This document shows, piece by piece, positions 12,401 to 24,624 of a DNA stretch of 64,000 bases. The position numbers were made by a program, and so were the translations under genes. The DNA is taken from NCBI GenBank assembly GCA_025331445.1, contig JAIWNE010000004.1:310001-374000 (forward strand). Reading direction: 5' to 3'. Below the pieces are notes generated by a model. It saw nothing but the letters and a program-made list of their open reading frames with translations, did no database searches and had not been told where the DNA came from. The DNA is from Blakeslea trispora. Taxonomy: Eukaryota; Mucoromycota; Mucoromycetes; Mucorales; Choanephoraceae. Within the stretch, counting starts at the first letter, position 1, and each line of letters begins with the position of its first letter.

Positions 12401-13039
12401 TTTGAGGGTGGAGAAAACAAATCAACAGACTCACCCGTTCGCAGTTGTATGTTTACACAAAAGAAAAATCGAATGGTCTAAACATTATACGATCTTTCTT
12501 GAAAACTTACAAACCACACAATACAATATATTGAGCTTTTTTCTTTTTCTATTATCTTGTAAACATGTTAGTTGAGACAACAACTAAACTGAGTTTGATG
12601 GAAAAGACAAAATACACAAGAGAACCTATGAATGTGAATCAAACAAAATAAATTTTCTCACAATGCTTTCCGTCAAATTAGAAGCCAGTGTATGTATTAC
12701 CTAAGCTGGATTCCATTGTTTCCGTCGGATACCAGCCAATATAATAGCAACCTTCTTTTTGCAGATCATATGAAGCCTAGCGGGTCTCTTGGAATTTCCA
12801 TTTGATGTTCGGATAAAGCTTACTTAAGCTATAATCCTCTCTCCCCCAACACTCGTGATAGGTTCCCTGAACTTGTACTTGCTTGTTAAGGGAGTATTTA
12901 AAGTATATAAAGAGATCATTTTCGTTTTGTTTTTTGTTTTTTTTTAATCAAGTCTTTTACTCAACTTATTACTTTTTTTTTAATATTTTTTTGATTATAT
13001 ATTTACAACAAAAAGACTTCACTTCAATAAAAAAAAATA
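9497..13039. other. 3.5 kb without a recognisable gene; sugar-transporter upstream region
   Basis: The stretch is AT-rich with many short homopolymers. Open frames are short (the longest is about 100 codons, minus strand at 11525-11827) and show no domain or coding bias. The last 300 bp before 13040 are the transporter promoter. Such a long upstream gap fits a regulated transporter gene, but no regulatory element other than a TATA box is clear. Confidence 0.5.
12904..12911 (+). promoter_or_regulatory. TATA box of the hexose transporter gene
   Basis: The sequence AAGTATATAAAGAG lies about 130 bp upstream of the transporter ATG at 13040, followed by a pyrimidine-rich tract. Strong codon bias in the gene suggests high expression, consistent with a TATA promoter. 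A C-run near 12842 (CTCCCCCAAC) could bind a Mig1/CreA-type repressor, but this is weak. Confidence 0.45.
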
Positions 13040-14735
13040 ATGGGTTATTTAACTAAATTAACCACAAACATCTATGTAAGTAAAAAAAAAAAAAAAAAAA
13101 AAAAACGATACAGTGCATAACAAAAAGAGTCTTTTATTAACAATGTTGTGATCTATAGGCCATTGGTGCTTTTGCTGCCATTGCTGGTATCATGTTTGGT
13201 TTCGATATCGGTTCCAACTCTGGTGTCATCGGTATTCCTCAGTAAGTAACACATTCATCTCAGACCAACATAAAAGCGGGCTTTTCTTTTACTGATCTTG
13301 TTAAATCAATAGATATCAAAATTATTTCGACCACCCAAGTGAAGTGTTACAAGGTGGTATCAACGGTGCTCTTTCTGCTGGTTGTTTCGTAGGTGCTCTT
13401 ATTTCTGGTTACCCCGCTGATAAATATTCTCGTAAATTTACTCTTATTGGTGCCTCTGTTCTTTTCGTTATCGGTTCTATTCTCCAAGCTGCCTGTAATG
13501 GTGTTGCTATGCTCTGTGTTGGTCGTGCCATCAACGGTCTCTCTGTCGGTATCACCTCCATGGTTGTTCCTCTCTATCAATCTGAAGTCGCTCCCAAGGA
13601 AATTCGTGGTCGTATCGTTGCTGTTCAACAATGGAGTATTACCTGGGGTATTTTGATCTCTTTCTGGATTCAATATGGTACTCACTTTATTCAAAGCACT
13701 GCTGCCTTCCGTATCCCATGGGGTGTTCAAGGTGTCCCTGCCCTTATTCTCTGTCTCGGTTTCTGGGCTTTCCCTCACTCTCCTAGATGGCTTGCTGACA
13801 AGGGCCGTATGGATGAAGCCTTGAAGGTCTTGGCTGATATTCACGGTAACGGTGATCCCAACCACCCTCGTGTCATCACTGAAATGGAAGAAATCAGAGC
13901 CAGTATTCACTTTGATAACGAAGTTGCCTCTCGCCGTTACTCTGATCTCTTAAAGCCTGGTATGTTCTACCGTGTCTCTCTTGGTGTCTGTCTTCAAATC
14001 TGGCAACAATTGACTGGTATGAACATTATCATGTTCTACGTTGTCTTCTTGTTCCAACAAGCTGGTATTGGTAGCTCCGATGAAGCCACTCTTGTCTCTT
14101 CCGGTGTCTCTTATGTTATTAACGTTGTCATGACCATTCCTGCTATTCTCTTTGTTGACAAGTGGGGTCGTCGTCCTACCTTGATCTTTGGTGCCTTGAT
14201 GATGTCTACTTTCTTGTGGGCTGTTGGTGGTGTCTTGGCCACTGGTACTTGGTCTGTCAACGATAATGGCAAGTCCATTGTTACTCTTGGTAGCAAGTCT
14301 CAAGCTGATGGTGTTGTTGCCTGTATCTATCTCTTTGTCGGTACCTTCGCTACCACTTGGGGTCCCTTGGGTTGGATTTACCCTGCTGAAATCTACCCTC
14401 TTCGTGTCCGTGCCATGGCCGTCTCCTTGTCTACTGCTTCCAACTGGTTGTTCAACTGGGTTTTGAACTTTGTTGTTCCTCTCTTGATGGAAAAGATTCA
14501 TTACGGTCTCTATCTCTTGTTTGCTGGTTTCAACTTCATGATGGCCTGTCACGTCTACCTCGCTTACCCTGAAACCAAGGGTTACACTCTTGAAGAGATG
14601 GATATCGTCTTCGAACACAACCCTCGTAAGAAGATCTCTCGTGAAACTCTTGAAGCCTGGATCGAGCAGAAGGGTCTCCGTCGTGCCGAAGAAGTCGGTT
14701 CCATTGAAAAGAAGGCTCGCGAAGACTCTGTCTAA
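13040..14735 (+). CDS. MFS sugar porter, probable hexose/glucose transporter
   Basis: Three exons (13040-13075, 13159-13241, 13313-14735) join to 513 aa, the usual length for fungal 12-TM hexose transporters. Family signatures are in place: FGFDIGSNSG in TM1, the GRAINGLSVG loop, a PHSPRWL motif (PESPRWL type), QQLTGMN in TM7, the YPAEIYPLRVRA motif and PETKG after TM12. It should be a plasma-membrane proton symporter or facilitator for glucose or related hexoses; substrate cannot be read from sequence. The third exon has strong codon bias (GGT, GTC, CTC, AAG, TCT) unlike its neighbours, which points to high expression and creates long open frames on the opposite strand. Intron 1 contains a run of 24 A (13082-13105). 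Confidence 0.92.
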
Positions 14736-15167
14736 GCTTGACCTTTCTTTATTTGTATTTTTTCTTTTTTAATAATTTCAGACTATCTGAGATAGCTTTT
14801 CATATCTGAAATGTAATTTACCATCTTCCTTTTTTTTCAATTCCTAATAATATTCAAAGTATATAATAAATAATAATTCCCCTTCCCTCATTTATCCTCT
14901 TTCTTATTTGAATTAATGCAAGCAATTCAGACCGTTTATATGGATTATTCCTCCTATTTTACTGTATGTGTACAAAGTGCTCAGCATGTAAATTTTGTGT
15001 CTTTATTTAAATTTTAGTGCCTCAGACTTTCGTACTAAAAAAAAAAAGAAAGAGGAAATATAGCGACTAAAGTAATTACAGTGTTTTATTGCTTCATGCT
15101 AGCTTTTTTTATTGTACCAACATGACAGCTATTGACCTATTTAAACAAATCAGTAAACAAAGAGAAT
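14736..15167. other. 430-bp convergent 3' region
   Basis: AT-rich spacer between the stop codons of the hexose transporter (+) and kinesin-14 (-). Nothing but 3' untranslated sequence is expected; poly(A)-signal-like AATAAT/AATAAA words occur near 14845-14870. Confidence 0.5.
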
Positions 15168-17354
15168 TTAACTGAAACTATCTTTGAGTGTATTGCTTAC
15201 TTTTGTTGCAAATCTTAAGGAGCAAAGACTTTCACCAAAATGCTCTGCAAATGGTGACACATTGACAAACATCAGTGTCTTACAGTTACCACCTAAGATA
15301 AATACAGATTAAATAACCTGTGGCAATTTGAAAATTAAAAATAAATAAAAACGTACCAAGTGAATTTCTCAATAAATAAGTTAGCCTTGAATTTCTGTAA
15401 GGTATATGGCCACCTTCCTTATTGTTCACTAAAGCATGAATCACATCACCTAAACAACTGAGACTTTTGTTGATAGCCTGTGTCTCCTTCAGACGATCAC
15501 CCACAGAGCCAGATAACGATAATCGTTCAGATCCTGCTAAATCAATCAAGTTTAAAATGCCAGCTGTTTGTTCTCCTGTGGATTGATTTCTACCCGTCAG
15601 TCGAAGTGTAAAGACACTATGACTTCTGGAAGATCTCTCGTTCAAGTTGGTAGCGCCCGTGGCTCGATTATGACTGGCTTTCTTGAGCATCACTTTTACT
15701 TTAGAGGGAGAATCCAAAAGGACTTTTTTTTTTTTTATAAAAGAAGGTAAGTCATGTTTAACAAATTCTTCTTTACCTGGCTTTACCTGTAGTCATATCA
15801 GTCACTGTTGTCTTTCCGTTTTTTTCATGATAGATATCATGCTTTATCTTGCTATAACTGGATGTATCACCTAGAAGATCATGTATGGTCTCATTGTAAA
15901 TCTCTAAGAACTGTCCCTCCATGGTGTATTCCCATCCAAGTTGCTTAAGCTGTTGTGTGACTGTATAGATTTGGTTGACTGCACGGGGTATCATGCCTGA
16001 GGTTTCTTCTGTAGCTACAGAAGGACCTTGCATTGTAAATGTCTTTCCACTACCAGTTTGACCATAACTAAAAAAAAAAAAAAAAGAGAGAACTATGCAT
16101 CAGTTTACATACAAAGAGTAATTTCAGATAGGATACTTGCGCAAATATACAAACATTAAAGCCATCAAGAGCAGATTGAACAAGCTGAGAGATTTCTTCA
16201 AAACAATCCTTTTGAGTACATTCAGGTGAAAATACTCGGTCAAACGTGAAGGTATGAGATTTGACCGAGTTCTTCCCAAGTGTAGAAGATACTTGCTCAG
16301 TCATTTCCATGCTTTCGTTATCTTCACCAAAGAACCGAATGCTAGCCAACGCACCAGCAGACTCAAGTGCAGGTCTCACTCGACAAAACACTCGAATGTT
16401 TCCCTTCAATTCCTGAAGCCTGTCATGGTCTTTTCGGCGTTGTTGTTCATGACGAATGATCGACAGTTCCAGTTGTTTTGACAGATCAAATCTAGTTTGA
16501 ATGGCACCCGATAGCTGGTCTGAATCACGTTGAGCTTTGTCTAAAGCAGCCTGCTTGCTCTTTTTCTTCATTCGTTTATCCGTCAAGGAAGCATCTATCT
16601 GAGCAAACGACGATTCCATCTTCTCCTTAGTTGCGTTGAATGTCTGATTTTCCCTTTGCTTGATCTCAAGTTGCTCTATCGTCTCTTTTGAACGTTGTTC
16701 CAGTTGCTCTAATTCCTTTAAAAATCCATCTAATTCAGATTTGTGTCTATCATTTTGTGTAATCAGGTCCTTGTTCTTCAAGGCGAATCGCTCGTGAATG
16801 CGTTTGATTTCTTCCTGATGCTTTTCTCTTGTTGTCTAGATTATGTTAGAGCTTATTCTGGTGTTAAATTTTATGCTTACTTTGACCATGTTTTCCAAAT
16901 CAACTACTTTCTGTAACGCTTCATTCAGTAAAGACTCTGTACTTTGTACAGTAGACTGTGCATCCCCATTTAGTTTTTCGATTTCAATGACTACAGATAG
17001 TTGGTGAATGAGATAAAACTTTTTTTTTTCGTTATTAAACCGATTACCTTCTTCACCTGTCTTTTCAAGTAAGGACTGAAGTTGATTTAACTTGCTTTTG
17101 GGATCCATAGGCATCCGAGAAGTTGTCTTTGACTTTACGCTGGATCGTTGTGTTGTTGTGATCGAAGGACGTGGCGATGGTGAATTCGAGGTTGAAGAAG
17201 TTCTTTTGATAGATTGGTTAGAGTTGCGCTTGTCAGCAGAACGACTTGCAAGTGTTGACTTGACGGGAATACGAGGTCCCTGTGTTATGCTGGTCTTTTG
17301 TCTCTTATTGACAACGCCTGTATCGCTCTTTCTTTTCAAACCACTATTATTCAT
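15168..17354 (-). CDS. Kinesin-14 (Kar3/KLPA/Ncd type), C-terminal motor
   Basis: Six exons (17048-17354, 16881-16990, 16141-16835, 15787-16067, 15357-15722, 15168-15292) join to 627 aa. The N-terminal 100 residues are basic and Ser/Thr-rich (a microtubule-binding tail), residues about 100-300 are coiled coil, and the motor follows the [13 protein letters not shown] neck, as expected for minus-end-directed kinesin-14. The motor has the P-loop GQTGSGKT, switch [10 protein letters not shown] and switch II DLAGSE, then [11 protein letters not shown] and a short end. It would act in spindle assembly and nuclear fusion. The third intron begins GCAAGT (a GC-AG intron) inside the codon preceding YGQTGSGKT. 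Convergent with the sugar transporter gene. Confidence 0.93.
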
Positions 17355-17537
17355 GGTCTTTCTTTCTAGGGGTAAAAAAAAAAAAAACTAAAAAAAAAGA
17401 CAAGAGAACAATATGCTTAAATAAGAAAAAAAAAAGTGTTGCTTTTCCCCGCTTTACAGGTCCCATTTTTTGTTTTATTTTTTTATTTTTGGGTCTATCG
17501 TAAGTACACATTACAAATAATAAGAAAGAAAGAATAT

Positions 17538-19383
17538 TTAGTCTTGACTTAAACCAGTCAATTCTCTGCCCATCTTCTTATCCAGACGACAGATAGGATA
17601 ATCCTTAATCATGTCAATGCTGACCTTATGGCCAAGAAGATCACGAATGTTGGAAATAGCATACTTGATCATTGTGGGACGTTCAAGACCAAGACCCCAA
17701 GCAATCACACGAACATCGGGAGGCAAGCCGAGAGGAAGTAACATTTCGGGACGGAACATACCAGAGTTACCGATCTCGACCCAGCTCTTTAAACCTTCAT
17801 GGTAAGAGAAGATCTCCATAGAAGGTTCAGTATAAGGGTTGTATGTAGGCTTGAAACGGATCTTATCCATACCCATCTTCTTGAAGAAGACATCCATGAA
17901 ACCAATCAAGTCACCCAAAGTCAAGTTCTTATCAGCAATCACACCTTCTACTTGATGGAATTCAGCCAAGTGAGTGGCATCCACTGATTCGTTACGGAAG
18001 ACACGATCGATAGAGAAATATTTGGCAGGACGGAATTCGCCTGTCTTTTTGGTCTCTTCAGAGAGCTTATAGAGCATGTATGAACTGACAGCTGTGGTGT
18101 GTGTACGCAAAATGAGCTTTTGGGCTTCTTCTTCCTTCCAGTTGTAGTTGTAACCAATCGATCCAGTGTCGCCACCATTTTCGTGTGTCTTTTTGATCTT
18201 TTCCATCAAATCACGAGGATAACGATCAGAGCTGGCAGGATCTAATAGACAAGATGAGTGTCGTTCCGTTTCTCTTTTATGACTGTTATTTACCCTTCAA
18301 GAAGAAAGTATCATGAGCATCTCTAGCAGGATGTTGTTGAGGTTGGAAAAGAGCATCAAAGTTCCAGAAACTGGATTCGGCAAAACAGTTGGTAGGCATT
18401 TCTTGGAAACCCATTTCAAAGAAGATCTCACGGAATTCTTGACGGACCTTCATCAAGGGATGAAGATGACCACCGGGAGGAGCAACACCAGTAGCATCAA
18501 AGTTGTATTTCTTAAAAGTAGCATTCTTCCATTCACCACTAAAGAAAAAAAGAATTAGCTCTTCTTTCTCTCTCTCATTGCTCTTATACACTTTACGATT
18601 GAATCATGTCGGAAGTAATATCAGTGGCTTCCTTCTTGACTTCCAAAGAGAAATCGGGACCCTTGGATACCTTGTAAGTAGTGCTCTTTCTATAGAGTAC
18701 AAGTAAGACATACTGCAATCACACTTATCCAATCTCTCGTTTTGCTTTCTTACTGTTTATCCACTAAAGTTCTCTTTTTCAATTCGTTCAACATCTTGGT
18801 ATCCTTAAGATTACCAGTAGACTCAATTTCCTTTAAATCTCTTTGAGTCTCATCTACAATGCTATCGACCAAACGAATCAAGTTGGTACCCTTCTTTGAG
18901 ATCCACTTGTTCTTAAAGGCCTTGCCCTGGCCCATCTTGGCAGAGGCACCGAACTTAGCCTAAGATAGTCTAACATGAGTTATTTGAATCGATAAACAGA
19001 AAAAAAAAGAATAGGCATCATCAAACTTACTTGAAGTTCAGCAATAGGAAGACCTTCTTCACCGGCAGGGATAGCTTCAAAGACACGAGCTTCATGACTA
19101 CCGTCTTTAGCAAGTTGTTTGCCTTCTTCAGTCAAAACCCAAGAAATAACATCAATAGGAGTGAAATCAATCATCTAGTAAGTTCTATAAGTATACGCGT
19201 TTCATAGACACTTTGTCTCTTGCTTCTTTTTACCTCCTTGGACTTTAAACTGTTGAGAGCACCTAACAAAGCAAGTTGGTCAACAGCTTGACCGTTTAAA
19301 GTCAAGTCCTTGGAGTCCTCAATAGTGTTGTTCTTGTCAAGTGTGGTCAAGACAAGGTGTTGTAACTCTTCTGTAGTAGCCAT
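17538..19383 (-). CDS. FRS2: Cytosolic phenylalanyl-tRNA synthetase alpha subunit
   Basis: Six exons (19234-19383, 19031-19174, 18754-18959, 18597-18689, 18294-18538, 17538-18241) join to 513 aa; the human homologue is 508 aa. The N-terminal winged-helix tRNA-binding region is followed by the class II catalytic core: motif 1 region [28 protein letters not shown], motif 2 with the FRNE signature and FHQVEG, and motif 3 [12 protein letters not shown] near the C-terminus. It forms an alpha2beta2 enzyme that charges tRNA-Phe. I take the ATG at 19383 (MATTEEL); an in-frame upstream ATG-less extension is hydrophobic and unlikely. Divergent from COQ2 with 605 bp between the starts. Confidence 0.95.
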
Positions 19384-19988
19384 AGTTAAGATATAGAAAA
19401 GAAAAAGAGAAAAAAAAACAAAAAAGATAAAGCGAAGGGGATCTTCTCCGAAAAGCCCTAACAATTTTTGCAACTGTTAAAGTTTGCTCAGCCACCCAAA
19501 CAAAGATAATCTCTTATTTTTATTTTTTTTATGTTGGATTTCTTCAACTTTGTTTTGCATAAAAAGGAAGCTTTGTTTTAGATATTTAGAAAGCATACAT
19601 TTCAAGGAAGCTATATAAATCATCCAAAAAGCAGTGCAATACATATGCCATACACGCCTAATGGTTTGACTCAAAAAGCATCGAGTCCTGTTTAACCCGA
19701 AAATATAACCAACAGAGTCATTGTTTGCACAAATCTTTTTCTTTTCTTCTTTTTATGAGCGGTGTAGTGCTTGTCTTCTTTCGAAAAAATGTGAAAAAGA
19801 AAGGGGGCAATACAACATCCTCTTTTTTTTTTTATCTAGCTAACTTTATTTGTGATTCATCGTTTATGCTTATTACACAAGTGAGAAAGAACAAATTGAC
19901 AACAGTGGTTGAAAGATCTTCCCTAGTTGATTTTCCGATCCAAAAAGTTGGAGTTTTTGTTTTTTTTTGTTTTGTTGCACTTTACCCC

Positions 19989-21147
19989 ATGTCACTTCGG
20001 CTCATCGTTCCTTCCTTATTAAAGCAACCAGTGAAGCCTATTGCACTTCGAGTCTTTAGTCAGCACATTCGACCATGTGTTCGGCCTCAGTTACTTAAGG
20101 CCACCTCGAATTATTTTATGGCTCAGAAACAATGGACCTCAACCATGAATGGCACTCAAAAATCAAACGAAAATCGCATTGTTTATCATAATTGGCTTGA
20201 CCATTTACCTGCCAAAATAGCCCCTTATGCAGCCCTGACTCGTATCGATAAACCCATCGGTACCTGGTTACTGTTTTGGCCTTGTGGTAACTATTCAAAC
20301 ATGCATAGCTTAAGAAAATGATCTCAACTGAACTATAGCTTGGAGTATTTCAATGGCTTCTTATCATATGGATGGATCAGTTATGGATGCCGCAAAGATG
20401 ATTGGCTTGTTCGGTACAGGTGCTTTGATTATGCGAGGTGCAGGCTGTACCATCAATGATTTATGGGACAGAGACATCGATAACAAAGTAGAGCGTACAA
20501 AAATTAGACCCATTACCTCAGGTGCCATTTCACCTAAGCAAGCCATTGGTTTCTTGGGTCTTCAACTCTCAGCTGGCCTGGCCATTCTGACTCAGTTGAG
20601 CATGTACAGTATTCTCTTGGGTGCCAGTTCACTCTCCTTAGTTGTCACCTATCCATTGATGAAACGTGTCACTTATTGGCCACAGACAGTGCTTGGTCTT
20701 GCCTTTAATTGGGGTGCCCTCTTGGGTTGGTCTGCCATGACAGGCTCTCTGGATTTGTCGGTTGCTGGTCCACTTTATGTGGGTGGTGTCTGTTGGACCT
20801 TGGTGTATGATACCATCTATGCTCATCAAGATAAAAAGGACGATATCAAGGTAGGTGTCAAATCTACTGCCTTGCGATTTGGTGAAAAGACGCCCGAGTG
20901 GTTGGCTGGCTTTTCTTCTGTTTTTGTGGGTATGACAGCTTTGTCTGGCTATATGAATGATCAAGGATTGCCATTTTATGCTATCAGTGTATTGGGTACA
21001 GCTGCTCATTTAGCATGGCAACTTAAGACAGTAGACTACAACAGTACTGCCAGTTGTTGGTCTAAATTTAAAAGTAACACCTGGACAGGGGCTATCCTAT
21101 GGTCAGGCATTCTAGCTGATTCTGCCTATACCTCTCTTATTCATTAA
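19989..21147 (+). CDS. COQ2: 4-hydroxybenzoate polyprenyltransferase (ubiquinone biosynthesis)
   Basis: Two exons (19989-20286, 20339-21147) join to 368 aa. Residues about 1-60 are rich in Arg, Ser and hydrophobics with almost no acids, as for a mitochondrial presequence. UbiA-family motifs are intact: NDLWDRDID (the first Asp-rich prenyl-diphosphate site) and [13 protein letters not shown] (the second), with [13 protein letters not shown] at the start of the membrane domain and about eight hydrophobic segments. It attaches the polyprenyl tail to 4-hydroxybenzoate in the inner mitochondrial membrane. The stop is 67 bp from that of the convergent lectin-like gene, so 3' UTRs probably overlap. 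Confidence 0.94.
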
Positions 21148-21214
21148 GATATGACGAATTAGACTTTTTTTTTATTGTTTTTATTCAATTACTATTATAT
21201 AAAACACACACGCA

Positions 21215-22069
21215 TTAAGGATAACCAGATGAAGAGGGGGGAGGAGGAGGATAGCCATATTGGTCTTGTGTTCTGTTTTGCATTGGAGGAGGATAACCAT
21301 AGGAATCGTTTTGCGAGCCTCTGTTGGGAAGTGGAGGTGGTGGTGGATAGCCTTGATTGCTGGCTGAAGGAGGAGGCATGTTTTGTTGTTGTGGAGGATA
21401 AGGATGACCATGAGCAAATCCTGCAGGAGGATAGCCACTGGCTTGTGAATCATAAGGTGGATATCCACCTGCATGAGCATCGGGGGGTGGGTAATTGGGA
21501 TATCCAGCCGAGTGTTGATTAGGTGAAGTAGAGTAATGAGATTGAGGTGGAGGATAGGTTGTGTTGGGAACACTGGAGGCTGGAATAGGTTGAGGAAAAG
21601 CAGAAGGGGAAGGTACGGGAGGAGAAGGATATTGGTTCTTGGATGGTAAAGGAGGAACAGGGCCTGGCTCAGCAGGAGAAGGTGAGGTTTGGGTACCACC
21701 ATAGAATGATCCGTATTGTGCCAAGAGAGGATCATGACGAGAGTTACCTGGACTGTTGACATGATTGGATGTTTTGGTGGGAGCTGTATTATTACCTACA
21801 CCAGCAATTTGGTTGTTCTCAGGTATCTGCTTCAGTTCAGGTGGCACACCTACTTCTGCGCCATAACCAGGTCGAGGCTGGCCAAAGCCTTCCTTTTTGT
21901 GCAAAGGAAGAGAAGTGGTTGCCAAGTTCAAGGCACCTTCAAATTGTTGATAAGGCTCGAATTGCCAGAGTTGATTCAGATTGTCTGCATCCTTACGCTT
22001 GTAAAGCAATACTTGAGCACCACCTTTGGGACTGTCACCCTAAATATGATTGAAAAAAGGTTGTGTGAG

Positions 22070-22124
<55 letters not shown>

Positions 22125-22768
22125 CAATAGGCGGTCCACTTACTCTAATATCTAATACTAAGGTTGGGTATTCTTTGGAACAGATAAATCCTTGATCATA
22201 GATCCACTTTTTTAAGAAAAAAAAAAAGTCAGATACTATTCCGCCCTTTCTCTATAAAGAAATAACTTACTTCTTGAGATTGTTTACTAGGCTTGATCTT
22301 TTTCTGAACAATCGTCTTGTCTTTTCTGAAAGCACCTAATAAAAAAAACAACTGCTTAGTGACCTTTGTTTTGTTGCATCTATCAACTGCCTTACTTGAG
22401 CTGATATCCAAAGCTAATTTTAATATAACAAGATAAATGAGTCAAATAACCAAGAATATTCGAAATTTATTACAACATACCATGCCCAGACTTTTTGTTA
22501 ATTAAGCGGCCATTTTCAAAGGACCATAACCTATTGAGCATTAGAGTTTTCGAAAATACGAGAAAAAGTTTCGAAACCTACTGATTATCACTGTCCTGAA
22601 ATTTCTGTGGCCAAACAATAATGTTGGCATCTTCCTAACAAGCAGATGAAGTTTAGCATCTCGGAATCTAATGAGTTGTGCTGAACTTACTTTGGTTTGA
22701 CCGTCATAGACATCAAGTGCGAAACCATGTTTTCGAGATAAAATATAAAAATGACCTTCTGGAAACAT
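21215..22768 (-). CDS. Beta-trefoil (ricin-B-like) domain protein with Pro/Tyr/Gly-rich tail
   Basis: Seven exons (22691-22768, 22582-22634, 22481-22530, 22396-22413, 22271-22335, 22144-22206, 21215-22039) join in frame to 383 aa. Residues about 1-140 look like a beta-trefoil lectin fold: a GHFYILSRKHGFALDVYDG start, then NQLWSFENG and later NQLWQFEPY, the QxW repeats. Residues about 180-383 are disordered and carry many GYPPP/YPP repeats, as in proteins that associate with membranes or ESCRT. No signal peptide is seen. Exon 4 is only 18 nt, and intron 6 contains a (TG)n microsatellite. The start could instead be an upstream exon spliced at TTTCCAG just inside the chosen ATG. Function unknown. 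Confidence 0.75.
22074..22123. repeat. (TG)n microsatellite in intron 6 of the lectin-like gene
   Basis: About 25 uninterrupted TG units lie between the donor at 22143 and the acceptor at 22040 (minus-strand gene), i.e. CA repeats in the transcript close to the branch region. Confidence 0.95.
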
Positions 22769-22936
22769 AAAAAAAAAATTATTATGGAGAAAAAGAGAGA
22801 AAAAAAAAAAGAGCTAAGCATTAAGCAGAAAATAATAATAAAATTACTCTCTCATCATTACGACTTTCCCGTATACGCGAGAATGTGGCTCTGTGCAACA
22901 TACTATATAAGGGCAATGACCCTATTGTTGTTTATT

Positions 22937-24624
22937 TTAAAATAGATACAAATAAACAGAAATTAAACATGCAGCAAGGATAGACAGATCAGTATTTAGG
23001 ATCATGCCACGGCTGACAGTAGATGCAGCTGAAGCACTCATGCTACTCATTACATCTGTATCCAAGAATCCGAAGCCAGAAAAGGCAGTGTTAACACCAG
23101 TACCATTATTGTTATAGCCGGGTAAAGTAATCAACAAGAGCTTGTTGTTTCGGTTGGTGGCAGAACTGTTCGAACCCCAGATCCAATCATCTTCACTGTA
23201 GCTGGGAATACCTGCCAAATTCTGTGCGTTTAGTTCTCCAGGGGCGGATGTCACATCACTAATGTTGACATTGTTTTGATACTCTAAACGTCCCTCTGTG
23301 TAATCGCCGATAGAAAGACCGTAGGTCTGGTTGGTCTTGATTTGATTGGCTACATCCACAGGTGTGGTAGCATTGACATCAAACAGGATGGGTACATCGT
23401 CTGCAGTAGACACAATCTGAGCTACAGCCAAACGGGCATTAGGGCGTGTACTGGCGACAGTAGCTGGGAAGCCTTGGACAGCAAAATCGTATTGAAGTGA
23501 ATTGGGTTGAATGACAATAGGCGCAGTCTGATTTAATTGAAGGTTGCTTGATCGATAGGTGATCTTGACGGAAAAGGTGGAATTGGTGCTGTTGTAAGGC
23601 ACATTGGCAGAGGTGTCAGTTTGCAAATAGGTTTGAGTTGCATTGTTGGGTACTGTAATGTTAGAGACTTGGAAGGGAGACCATGGTAAGTTTCTTAAAG
23701 AAGAAACAGATAGAATTTCTTCGTTTGTGTCATAAAATCCATTTTGGTTGGCATCATCAAATTCAACGAGGTGAGAAAATTGAAGACGATAGACAAAGTC
23801 AGCTACAGGTGCACTATAGTCTGAAGTAGAAAAGAAAGCATGATCGGCCATAGGGAATTGGTTGTTTGTGCTGATATTGAAGGTGTAATGATAATTGTCT
23901 TCTTTTCCAGAATTTGCAGTTCCGTTGATAATAACATTTTGTGTAGAACTTCCTTGTTCAGTCAATCGAGGTGCATAATAATAGCCTGTTTGTTGATTGT
24001 ATCGATGATAGGCTGAGTGATAGCCTAAGAAGAGGAAAGGTGGCATAATAAAAAAGTAAGGAAGAGCTGGATTATAGAATCCAGTATAACCATATCTAGA
24101 TGTAGGTGTGTATCCTCCACTATAAGCAGGTGCATAATTTGTGTATGAATCTAAATCAATTTTTGTGAGTCTTGGTTTTATATGTCATTCTATGAAAAAC
24201 AATTACTTCTTGTATTGGCATAACTTGGTGGGGGTGCACCTCCAAATCCACCAGATCCACCTTTTGAGGATACAGAAGATGGAGTACCTCCAGTGCCTTT
24301 TTTTTAAAGTAAAATATGTATTAGGAACGATTCATGCACCTCAATTAAAAAAAAAAACTTACCAGCTACGCCTCGGCCAGTAGAGCCACTTGTACCACCG
24401 TAGCCACTACGTCCACTTCCTGACTGAGAGCCTGAGCCTGAGGAGCCTCCGCGACCTATACCACCTCCACGAAAGCCTCCGCCACCTCCTTTAGCAAGAA
24501 CAGCTATTTGAAAAAGATAAATAACTATCGAGCGTAGCAGAATACTTTAGTGTCTTGACTTACTCAAGTTACAATAAGTTAATATAACAGCAAAAATAAT
24601 AGATAATCGTATGGAATGCTTCAT
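22937..24624 (-). CDS. Secreted GPI-anchored glycoprotein, glycine-rich N-terminus, unknown function
   Basis: Four exons (24564-24624, 24363-24503, 24207-24296, 22937-24150) join to 501 aa. Exon 1 encodes a signal peptide (MKHSIRLSIIFAVILTYC). Residues about 21-98 are Gly/Ser-rich with GGGG blocks and a Tyr-containing segment. The middle (about 135-440) is hydrophilic with roughly fifteen N-glycosylation sequons. The C-terminus has a Ser/Ala linker followed by a hydrophobic tail (LSILAACLISVYLYLF), the pattern of a GPI attachment signal. It should sit on the outer plasma membrane or cell wall. The low-complexity part is confined to the first three exons. I do not recognise the family. Confidence 0.75.

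Noticed and set aside
13347..14618. Long open frames on the minus strand over the hexose transporter
   Set aside because: They mirror the codon bias of the sense gene, lack domains and have an extreme composition rich in Thr and Asn.
23165..23185. GTTCGAACCCC as a tRNA B box
   Set aside because: It lies inside the coding exon of the GPI-anchored protein gene and no cloverleaf can be drawn.
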